Shown here: positions 10,122 through 22,200 of the stretch, piece by piece
How the letters are laid out: each line of letters begins with the position of its first letter
Numbering within the stretch: the first letter of the stretch is position 1
Source of the DNA: Nemertoderma westbladi
Taxonomy: Eukaryota; Xenacoelomorpha; Nemertodermatida; Nemertodermatidae
DNA: 45,461 nucleotides
Direction: 5' to 3'
Assembly (NCBI GenBank): GCA_032718475.1
Contig: JAUCBJ010000394.1
Location: 1 to 45,461 of the forward strand
Made by a program: the position numbers and the translations under genes
Notes under the pieces: generated by a model
Seen by the model: only the letters and a program-made list of their open reading frames with translations
Database searches by the model: none
What the model was told of the DNA's origin: nothing

Positions 10122-10265
10122 CGTCCAATCATCTGATCGTTCCTATAAACTGGCATATTAGGGGCCTTCTTATCATCGTGGGGCCCTAAATGGCAATTAG
10201 AGGAACCGAAGAATTCTTGGAAACCGTGTCGTAAAGGCAAGAACTGGGGTTGTTGGCCGAGGTGC
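10122..10265 (-). CDS. GALNS: GALNS-like exon 4 (HLG...[11 protein letters not shown]...PVYR)
   Basis: The acceptor ttttttttcag is followed by G (completing Trp), then [27 protein letters not shown] and NMPVYR. It ends in an Arg codon split 2+1 before GTGAGT. It is 144 bases with no stop. Only 114 bp separate it from exon 3. Confidence 0.92.
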
Positions 10266-13200
10266 CTGAAAAAAAAGTCTTATATTGGGTGTCTTATAAG
10301 AGGTGTCTTATATTGTATAACAAACATCATTAATTACAGATTATAAATCGCTAATTTTATTGTTTTCCTTTTAACTCACCATTTCCCTACGATTTTACTT
10401 GAATAGTTTCTTTTAGACAGCAGTTCGGGTAATAACAGCTCGTGGTCGGGTATTCCCCCGGTAACATCCTGACGTGCCCACCCATTCCTAGCGTGCCCGT
10501 TAGTAGTGTACATTCCGTTTCGGATTGGTAGTCTACCCGTTAATAAGGCCGCCCTCGCTGCAATTTGAAATTAATATTTACATACTGTACGGTAGGGATG
10601 CAAAAAAAAATCGACGGCCTGTTGACGAACAGACGTACTGTATTCCTCATTTTGTTAATTACCCACAAATCGCGTTTGAAAAATTTGGTTTTTTAATTTT
10701 ACATCGGGATGCGCTATTGGTATCTACAACAGGCATTGCAATTGTGTACAGACGGATTTTCTGACATTATTTTTCAGACTGTACCGGTATACAGTATATT
10801 TCATTCTCTTCGTCAAAACACTTTTTGCCATTTGTTGTAAATACGTCCATAACTTGAAAATTTACTTATTATACAGATAATAACGTGTTTTAGCTGTGAT
10901 TATAGGAAAATAATACCTGAAGCAAATTAATTATTTCTTGTAATACGTGAGAAAAAAAGTAACAATTTAAGGGTAAAAAGTTGTATAACTGCCGAAGACC
11001 GGACGAAAATATTGCATAGTATACCTGACCTACTGTAAGTAGTTAACAACATAATATTACAATATAATTTAATTAATAATTATAGTTTCATATAGACATT
11101 GTTAGCCAAGTTAATTAGTAGTGGTGGTGTGGGGGATTGGGAGATTGCTATAAAAATCGGCGCAGTCCTGTTAACAACTGCCCTGGTACCCTTACAGAGT
11201 CATCAGGTAACCGATGTTGCATATCCTCTAATTGGCAATGTATTATAATCGAAATCTTCGTGAAGATATGAGGAATGTTTAGAAGTGGATTTTTCTCATG
11301 TCATGTTTACTAAGTTGAAAAGTACGCAAGCGTTAATATACTCATACCACTATTTCAACCGTTGACTAGTTACCGGTATCTTCTGCCGGAAGACTCTCCT
11401 TTGTTGAAGTGGAGACTGCTGCAAAGAGCAAGACCAAGCGTGCCAGTGGAGTAGATGGTGTTCACCCTGAGGTCTTTAAGATACCAAAATGTTTGGAGCT
11501 CATTTATCCCATCACAGTAGACATGTAAAGGACGACAAGAGTCCCACAAGAAATGAAAACAAATAAGTTGGTGCCAGTTCCCAAGAAGGGCAACCTAACA
11601 CTCTATGGTTCTTTTCGGGGAATCTCATTGATCTCAATTGCTGCAAAGCTATACAATAGAATTCTATTAAATCGCATCAGGGATCCCATTGAGAGACTGC
11701 TCCGTGGAAATCAGAATGGGTTCCGTAAAGATCGTGGGACCATGGAGCCCATTTTGGCACTTAGAGGGATAATTGAAGAGTTATCAAAAAAGAAAGACAG
11801 GCAGCTGTTATCTTTGTTGACTTCTTCAAGGCCTTTGATTCATTCATTATATGGATTTCCTGATGAATTTATTGCAGCAATCAGATCAGTATACGATGAT
11901 TCGAAGACGGAAGTCAGGTGAGGACTTTCGAATTGAATACATAAGGGAAAGGCATAGGTAAAGGTATAACTACCACTACTTACTAAAGGTGGTACACACT
12001 GAATTTAACTTACACGGTGAACATAATGGGTTGCCTGTATAAAAATCTGTAAACAGCATTCCATCACTGGCCATTGTGTCCAGATTTGGTGTCTCGCGAT
12101 TTGGTTCTCCATTGGTGGCAATGTCGCCCCATCCCATCTGAAAAATACATGAGAATTTATGGTCTAGGTTCACGGATTTCTAATCCAGAGCTGCTTGGCC
12201 TGCCCTGCTGTATATTAGGCCTACCGCAAACACTGTTTCCAGTAGGAGGCCTCCAGTTAGCCCTTCTTGTTGCCAGTCCTGAGCTGTTTAGAAGGCCGTG
12301 CCCAGCACTCAGTACAGCAGTTGGAATATTATTACAATTAAATATATTTAAATGTATTTTTCCACTCACACGTGTAGCCCCATATATAAATAATAATACT
12401 TTTAGTTTCGCTCTGGCGTTATGCAGGTTGTCCATTAATGCAATTTATAATTAGTATAACATTGCCATATATATACGTGTATAACATTTTGAAATTTACT
12501 AAATTTACAGTCCTCCCAGCCAAAAAAAGAAGAATAGAAGTAGAAAAATAATTGAATACAAAACTGAAATAACCTGATAGGAAACGGTTATAAAATAATT
12601 TATATTTCCTGTTGAATGCTAAATTTATTTCATTAAACTTACAAATTACTACGAAGAATCCCCTTATGGGGGGGGTCATTGTTTTAATAAAAAGAGGAAA
12701 CTTAAATTGAGACCATTAATGAACACAGAGAGAAAAATTGAAATTTTAATAAGGAAAGTGTCAATTTTTCCTAAAGAAGAAAATTGGTAAAAATAACCAA
12801 AAAAAATTTATAAATCAAAATGGTGGATATAGTAATGGGTCAACCTCTGTCCACCCCAACAGCCATTTTAAATATTTTTCCGCAATGAATCCCGAAGTGG
12901 CCGAAGATCAGTACATTTGGGGTACCAGAAGTTGGTCATCCTTAATTGCACTAGGCCTATGAGGCAGTCGCGCAAAGTGTCGCTTTGGTGCGATAGGTTC
13001 AGTGCGCTTAGGTGACCTCCAAACATAAATATCTTTCAAAATCACATTCTACATTCCTTCACAACCACATTCTAGGATTCTACCGATTGCTTAAGGATTC
13101 ATTCCAACAGGAACAGAACGTAAGGATTCGTGCTAAGCGAGAGGAGTGGCGGGATATACTGTAGCTCCTACGAAGTGCTATAAAACTGCACCCCGATCGA

Positions 13201-16200
13201 TGCATGAGTAGAGCTCAGATGGGATGGGGGGCATTCATGCCTATGCAGGCCTAAATATCAGCTAAACAAGCAAGTAACAGCTGATTTCTCCAAGAAATAA
13301 AACTGTAACATGTTCTATTGACTTTAGTTTATTGTTTTGGTTATCCTGCACCTAACCCGTAATTTAAAATTTTGCATTGAGACGAAATATAAATTCGGGA
13401 TTTGCGTTGAGAACACCCCCCCCCCCCCCTCTCCCCGTCTCGTAAAGTGAGATATAACATTAACTGACAATTGAATTTCGGATGTGATCATAATTACAAA
13501 TTAGCAGAACATATATTGAAGTAAAAGTTTTATTAAGCAAATAATCAAAGTATTAATGTAATTAAGTATAAGTACTAATTAAAATAGCAAACCTGAGTTA
13601 AAAAACGCACACGTGAACGTTATTTAGTACTTAGCGAGACTAAAAACCAACGGATGAGAGACCCAGAAGTCGTATGCATCAAGTGATGAACTGAATGTAG
13701 CAGAAAATCGATTTGGTGAGCCAATAATGGTTCTGCTATTACTATGTGTACCGTACCGTGCGTTTATAATATACATGTTAAGCCATTGTTTTGGCTGACT
13801 GACTAGGTGACAGAGAACCATTTTGTCAGCCACTAACTTTTGTCTCTAAAAGTCAAACCGATAACTCACTGTGTGCCAATAATGGATCGCACACCAGATG
13901 CTTTTTAGTTTCGCTAAATATTCCAAAGGTGAAGATGTTTTTTACATAACATGTGCATGGCGAAAAGGTTAAATAGGACTAATAGGTAAATAACACACTG
14001 CATTATTTAAATTAGACTTAATTAGACTACAGACATAGTCAGCACTCCTCCGATTACAAAATACTAAGTAAAACGCACATCATGTGCTGTACTTGTATTG
14101 TTATTTATGTACGATGAGAAGAATATATAATAATTATATGCAGAGGCGTAGCAACGGGGGGGAATGTTCCCCGGGGCGACCCAGGGGCGCCAGGGATTGT
14201 GATACAGTATTTACAGGACATGTGTCATTAGCTAAAATGTACAAAAAATTTATCTGCTCGCTTCGCTCGGCATTCAATATATTATAAGTGAACCACTGTA
14301 TACCAAACTTGTGTATAACAGATTTGATATAGTTAGTACATACTGTTAGATATAATATTTATGAAAAAAATGTAATAAATTAAAATTTTAAATTATTGAA
14401 GGGGGGCGGCTACCTCAGGCTTCATACCCCTGGGCGCCAGAAGGGCTCGCTACGCCTCTGGTAGTAAGTACCGTATTTACTCGAATAAAAAAATTTACGT
14501 ATTTGCTTATATGTTTTGTTTACAAATTTCCATAGGAATAAATATATAAATAGAGATCAGAAAGGGGCGGGCAAATATAGTAATTCGAGTAAATATAGAA
14601 ACTCGAGTAAATATAGAAACTCGAGTAAATATAGAAACTCGAGTAAATATAGAAACTCGAGTAAATATAGAAACTCGAGTAAATGTAGAAACTCGAGTAA
14701 ATATAGAAACTCGAGTAAATATAGAAACTTGAGTAAATATAGAAACTCGAGTAAATATAGAAACTCGAGTAAATATAGAAACTCGAGTAAATATAGAAAC
14801 TCGAGTAAATATAGATACTCGAGTAAATATAGCAACTCGAGTAAATATAGAAACTCGAGTAAATATAGCAACTCGAGTAAATATAGAAACTCGAGTAAAT
14901 ATAGAAACTCGAGTAAATATAGAAACTCGAGTAAATATAGAAACTCGAGTAAATATAGAAACTCGAGTCAATATAGAAACTCGAGTAAATATAGAAACTC
15001 GAGTAAATATAGAAACTCGAGTAAATATAGAAACTCGAGTAAATATAGAAACTCGAGTAAATATAGCAACTCGAGTAAATATAGAAACTCGAGTAAATAT
15101 AGAAACTCGAGTAAATATAGAAACTCGAGTAAATATAGAAACTCGAGTAAATATAGATACTCGAGTAAATATAGAAACTCGAGTAAATATAGAAACTCGA
15201 GTAAATATAGAAACTCGAGTAAATATAGAAACTCGAGTAAATATAGAAACTCGAGTAAATATAGAAACTCGAGTAAATATAGCAACTCGAGTAAATATAG
15301 AAACTCGAGTAAATATAGCAACTCGAGTAAATATAGAAACTCGAGTAAATATAGAAACTCGAGTAAATATAGAAACTCGAGTAAATATAGAAACTCGAGT
15401 AAATATAGAAACTCGAGTAAATATAGATACTCGAGTAAATATAGAAACTCGAGTAAATATAGAAACTCGAGTAAATATAGAAACTCGAGTAAATATAGAA
15501 ACTCGAGTAAATATAGAAACTCGAGTAAATATAGAAACTCGAGTAAATATAGAAACTCGAGTAAATATAGATACTCGAGTAAATATAGATACTCGAGTAA
15601 ATATAGAAACTCGAGTAAATATAGAAACTCGAGTAAATATAGAAACTCGAGTAAATATAGAAACTCGAGTAAATATAGTAACTCGAGTAAATATAGAAAC
15701 TCGAGTAAATATAGAAACTCGAGTAAATATAGAAACTCGAGTAAATATAGAAACTCGAGTAAATATAGCAACTCGAGTAAATATAGTAACTCGAGTAAAT
15801 ATAGAAACTCGAGTAAATATAGAAACTCGAGTAAATATAGAAACTCGAGTAAATATAGATACTCGAGTAAATATAGAAACTCGAGTAAATATAGAAACTC
15901 GAGTAAATATAGATACTCGAGTAAATATAGAAACTCGAGTAAATATAGAAACTCGAGTAAATATAGCAACTCGAGTAAATATAGTAACTCGAGTAAATAT
16001 AGAAACTCGAGTAAATATAGAAACTCGAGTAAATATAGATACTCGAGTAAATATAGATACTCGAGTAAATATAGCAACTCGAGTAAATATAGAAACTCGA
16101 GTGAATATAGAAACTCGAGTAAATATAGCAACTCGAGTAAATATAGTAAATCGAGTAAATATAGAAACTCGAGTAAATATAGAAACTCGAGTAAATATAG

Positions 16201-19200
16201 AAACTCGAGTAAATATAGAAACTCGAGTAAATATAGAAACTCGAGTAAATATAGAAACTCGAGTAAATATAGAAACTCGAGTAAATATAGTCATTTGAAT
16301 AAATATAGTAATTTAATATTTAACGTAAATGATAAGGCACCAGGATCAAATTGTCGATATAAAATATATATAACAAAGCAAACGTTTGTGTTGTCCGATA
16401 GATATTGTACATGCATATGGCCACTTAAGTATACTGCAGCTATAACTATACTATTAGTAAATAATATTTCAAGAATAAGATAATATATATAAGTATATTC
16501 GTATTCGTGTTATATATATTGGCCAAAAATCTATAACCAAAAATGAAAATACTCAGCTGCTTAAAATAAAAGGTAACAGGTTAGCGTAATACTAATGATA
16601 TAATTGTAAAGTAAAATCACTTTACAGTGGGCTGATCTAAGTTGTTTATTACAGGAACGACGGTAAAGAGTGAATGGTAATAAATAAACGAGGTTCGTAT
16701 CACTGCAAACTTCGTTGCAACAAGCATGCATGTCATTATATTACAAATTGTATGCGAAAAGCTGCACAGATGAAAAATTTCATAACATAACTTTTTTGGA
16801 TTTAAAAAAAAATGTGCGATATTATTGGTGGACTTTCTCAACTTTTATTATATGAATAAATATAGAATGGGTTGGAAAAATTCATCAACACACTCTGACT
16901 CTATATATTTTAGTGTGTTGTTGAATTGAATGAATTTAAATTAATTGTTTAAAAAGTTGAAAGGTATGTTGCTAGAAAAATGTTCAAATAACTATCATAA
17001 GTAACACAATTTAGCCATCATTTTTCAATTTTCCTTGCGAGCGTATATATGTCTTATATATAAGTCGAAAAGATGTGAAACTGTAAATTAATAGACAAGG
17101 AGCAGGAGGTGACATAAATTTTGGAATAAAAACAATATCTTATAAGAATTATATTACAGCGGTAGATGGGTGGGGTAAGTTTTATTAATTGTAGACAAAA
17201 GTATAAATATAATATAGAGAGCGAGTCAAAATGCTGTAAAATTCATTTACAAGTATTAAAATACTGTTCCAATTCCGAATCAAATTGTCAGATTACCAAT
17301 AAGAGAAAAACGAATAGCGAAATAGAGAGAGATGCAGTGGAGGAAATAGAAACGCCCCTATCGCCACAAACATTGTCACACGACTCGCAAACATCGCAAA
17401 CCTCAACCGACTTCAGAGCCTCTGATTGGTAAGTAGCTGTCTTCTGCATTGCCGGTTGATAATAATCGTAAACTTTAACCGTGCTTGGTTGACTACCAGT
17501 AACTATGGTATCCCGTAACATTGTCATCGTAACGCAGGTATCTTTAGAACTGTATAACTGACCAAAGTAAAGATTCACTTTGCCACCCGGTGGATCTGGG
17601 TCAACTCTCTTTAGGTTGGGAACATCATTAAGACTTTCTAAGTCAATAGAAAATCCGGATGGAATACCGACTTCCATAACAGCCATTCCGGAATCACCTT
17701 CTTCCGTATATTGCGTACATGCCGTAACAAGTAATTCATTCTTACTATAATCCACCAGCTCAACACCTACAAGGAAGGAGGGCTTATAAGATTCCTTGTA
17801 GGTATTGTACTTGACGACTAGTTGCAGTAAGGCTTGTCCTTCACCAACAGCATTTACAGTAACTGTAGATCCAACATCGGGAAGCTCAAGTTTCTGCATC
17901 ACGGATAGATTATTAGTATTGACAGTAACCGTGCCAGTGAAATCATCAGAGGTCACGGTCACATCCATATCAGCTTTATGAGTAAAAGTGAATTTTGAGA
18001 GCGCCTGCAACGCAATAATGGTGTCCTGGGTTGAAGAGAAACCCCCGAGATCATTACGTTGGGATGACAACCAACGTAGAACCGACATACCGCTGATAAC
18101 ATTATCGGTTTCTGAGTATATCAAAAGGGCATATGAAGTCATTTCAATATCGTGAGAGGCGGGTGGATAATAAGGACAACGCCACATTTGATCTCCATCG
18201 ACAGGTATTACATCTACAATCGGCGGCTTCTTCCAATATTTCATACCATCTTCAACCGTAGCAAGCTCTTCCAGGGCTGATAAAGCATCAACAGCTTTTT
18301 CGCTCTTAGATAATGTCAATGCATATGTTACTAGGGCTAACGCATAAACATCGTCTTTAATTGAATCCAATTCTTTTTCCAAATACTCAGTTGCTTGTTG
18401 ACGTAGACTAATCGCCAGTTGATCATCGGTATAGACCGCGGCCCTAATAGCTTCTGAGAGAGCGATACTAACAAAGGCCGTCATTGTAACGCCAGAAGTC
18501 ACTCCGCCTTGCATATCTTTATGGTGAATGGTGCCGGGTTCACTGAACTTACCGCCGCTTTGGTGGTCGGACATCCATTTCGTAGCATCCTCAATGACGA
18601 TCGGATCAATATCAATAAATGATTTAGATTGTGCGAACACCTTGATAACAAAAGCTGTTAACCACAAACTGCCACTGTCATCTCTGTCCCCAAATGCACT
18701 AAAAGAACCATCCTTTCTCATGTAGGTCAACTCTCTCTGATAACCAATCAACATAAACTTAGAGGTCTTCTCGCTAATTTCACTAGTTAATTCACCAATT
18801 TCAATTAAATAATTCCTAACGTAAACATTTGGTGCAAATGTGATCATATTTTGTTCACCACAACCAGTTGGCATCATTAGTAGCTGATCAATGTTGTCTA
18901 TGGATGGCCCCATTACATCACCAACGACACTAACCACAGCTCTTGTCGAATTCTCAACAGCATCTGGAGGTATCTCGCTACTGAACTCTCTTTGTAATGG
19001 GGAACTTTCGGTAAGATCAATAAACCAGGATTTGGTAAAAATACCGGGGACACCTTCGGGTTCAACCTTCAACGTTCTCTCAACTGCATCAGCTGTAGTA
19101 GTTGTTTGTGCAGTTACTTTCAGTTTAATGATACCAAGCCGCCTAGGTATAATAGGGAAGCCAACAGTTTTACCTGTGTTTGATGGGAGAGTAATCTGGT

Positions 19201-22200
19201 ATGACAAATATTGGCTGTTACTTGAAGCCGAAGATGATCCTTTCTTGGGAATAATAGTGAAATCATCGGAATCCTGTAAGGAAATCGTCACCGACTGACT
19301 CCCTGGAAGGTAATTGAATACAGTCGCTTCCACAACAAGTTTCTCTCCGCGTATGACAGAGTATGGGAGGTTAAGTTGGACAAAGAATGGCGTGAATGCC
19401 TCCAGTGTAACGGGAGAATCGACTACTCCTAATCCCGTAGTATCTGACACAGAGAATGCCGTAGTTACCCAGGATGTGATGGTATCAGGTACCTTTTCGA
19501 TAATAGTCGCCCTCCCATCGTTATCCACTGTAACATCTTTCCAGATCCAGGCTTCCGGGAACCACTTTCTAACTCGTTTAGGAGATTGTAATTTCTCAGG
19601 TTTACCTGACACAACTTCTTCCTTTACCGAAACGGCATTTTTAAACAGAACTCCACCAGGTGCTCCTCGGGCCACTTCCGCATCCATCATTTGTACTTCA
19701 GGAAACATATAAGGTTGGAGAGTTTTTGGTATAATAAGATTGGTAAGAATAATCAACCCAGATTTCATAAAAGTTAAACTTGCATCACTTCCAATATCTG
19801 ACCTCGGCCAATACTTCCCAACACGGCCCAGTGGTAAAGGCCGATCGCCACTATCAGCGATAGATGAACCAAACATCTCTATACCGGCTTTCACATCATC
19901 CTGAGTGATATCGTTACCGGACTTGAGTAGCAACACACTTTGGTCAATAGAGAGAAGAAAGACCTTCGCATTGTCACCGCTAACGATGTCTAGGTTCACA
20001 TACGCACCGGGTTTCTGTTGCGTTTTACTAAATTCCAATGAAACTTTATTTCTAATGAGACCATTGACGTAGAAATTAAAGCTATCAGCTACCACTTCGC
20101 CATCTGTACGAGTATAAAAAACAACGATATTCGCAGAAGGTGACATTGACTGAGCAACATTTATTGCCAGGTCACCTGTTAGACTGGCGATGTTCTGTTT
20201 GCCGATATCAATGATATTTCCTCTCGATATTATTTGGTAGATCAATTCACCTGATATCTCAGTACTCCTAATTTTAAATGTGGCGATCTTTTCAGGTTCA
20301 AATGTTGACGATTCGCTAGATATTTGGATGAAGTTATTACTCGGAGAGAATGCTTTTTTAGGAGTGGCTACAACAGAAACAGACCTACTTCCCCTTCCAG
20401 AGTAAACAGCTTCTATCGTAAATATTTCTTGACGGTACCGGTACCGGTCTTCTTCTTCGTCAATATCACTAATCAACGCCTCCCCGTCTATTTCTATCTT
20501 AACAATACCACTTGGGTTAATGTTGTAAATTTTTGAAAATAACTCATTGTCCCAAAGTTTAGCGGTCACGACGATATTACGAGATATGCCATCATTGAGC
20601 CGAGATCCATCGGGAAACGTAGCTCTAATGTATGCCGTAAAGGGAAGACCGGGTTTAAATGTGTCTGGCGAATATTTAGTGAACTCCAGAGACAACTCAT
20701 TGTCGTATACAATAACTCCACTCGTGCTGTTTGCCGATTTACCTGTGACAGAATCAACAACTTCCACGACCAACGAAACAGAACCTGCATATTCTACAAT
20801 GGCTTTGTAATCCGCAAGATTTAAGGTAAAGGTATGTTTGCCAGCAATATTGGCAGTCTGTATCACTATCGATTTCCCGTGTTTAGCTATTTCAATTTTA
20901 GCAGTGCCTTTGACATCTTTACCGTATGTATATTTAGCTTCTACGGAAACACTGAATTCTTTATCGGATGTTACAATAAATGCCGGAGAATCTATTATTA
21001 CCTCAAACTTAGGAAGAACATATCGATCGACAGTGATCTGTTTTTCTTCTTTTATACCGGTCTCAGATGTCAGACGTATAACCCAATCACCCAGAGGAGG
21101 TTCGCTAGACAGGGGAAACTTGTATTGTAAGACTCCAGTGGCGCCAGTGTCCATGTCGTGCTTAACAATTTTGTTACCATTGGGGTCAATAACTTCTAAC
21201 TGAAATTTGACATTTCTCACAATTTGTAAATCATCCGGCTCTACAGCCAATCCGCGCAAGTTCACTGTCTCCCCGGGTTTATATATCGCTTTATCCGTTT
21301 GAATGAAAGTTGAAAATGATCTCTTCTCGAATTCAATGGCTGTGGAATTACTAAATATCACAGGAGATGTACCTTTTGCAAAAAGACTGTACTTTCCAGA
21401 CTTTTCTCGTTCTTCAATGACAGCAGGTATCATTAAGACCAACTCATTAGAGACATTGGTTGTTACTTTAAACTCGGCCTCAACTATAGGAGGGCTATCT
21501 GAACCATGAATAATACTGAGAGTCACATCTTGTTCATTACTTTCGGACACAATAAATGCATTGACAGTGAGGTTCTGCCCAGAGCGAAAAGATTTCGGTG
21601 AAATTATAATATAGGAAGTAGCATCAAGAGAAGGTAAGCTCGCTGCTGCAACAACAATGAACAAACTGAGTATATCAACTACATTCATATTTCTTCTATT
21701 TTTATTTGTCAGTTTGTTGATTATATATAGGCCTAATAATAATTGGTACCGTTTTGCAGTATTGGCCTACTGTAGAACTAACACTTTGGCATTTAGCAGT
21801 TTAGTTCTAATTTATTATATGCAGGTATATTAGGTAGGTACAATATTTAGTGTAGGCCTATGCAGCTAGTACAGTAGTAGGCATGTGCTGGAATGCTTCG
21901 TATACAGGAGGTATAAAATGCTACATTTCCACGGGCTGACGGGAGTTGATGGGCGGTACTGCAGTACTGACTGACTGACGTAGGGCTATAGAACGGTACT
22001 TCCTCGTGCTGTCGTGGGTAATTCAGTAATTCTGTAATTTCATTCCCATGTGCCATGGAGCAGCGACCACACGTACCAATGCGTACTGACTGACTGACGT
22101 AGGAGCAGGGAGCACTGGAGCAGGGGAGGTGTTTCAGGACAGCAGGACCGAGACCGTGTTATAAACAATACTGCAATATACACCACTGACAGACTGAAAT

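Noticed and set aside
10525-10764. Plus-strand 79-codon frame
   Set aside because: It overlaps the antisense of sulfatase exon 3 and shows no features of its own.
12157-12454. Overlapping open frames on both strands upstream of sulfatase exon 2
   Set aside because: No recognisable domain; the true coding part here is only 12014-12137 with splice signals.
14573-16318. CRISPR-like array
   Set aside because: Units are directly abutting 18-mers with no spacers, in an animal intron.
14507-16483. Very long open frames on both strands (655, 595 and 387 codons) reading SSKYRN, IFTRVS or LLEFLY repeats
   Set aside because: They are forced by an 18-bp tandem repeat whose length is a multiple of 3; there is no independent start, domain or splice context.
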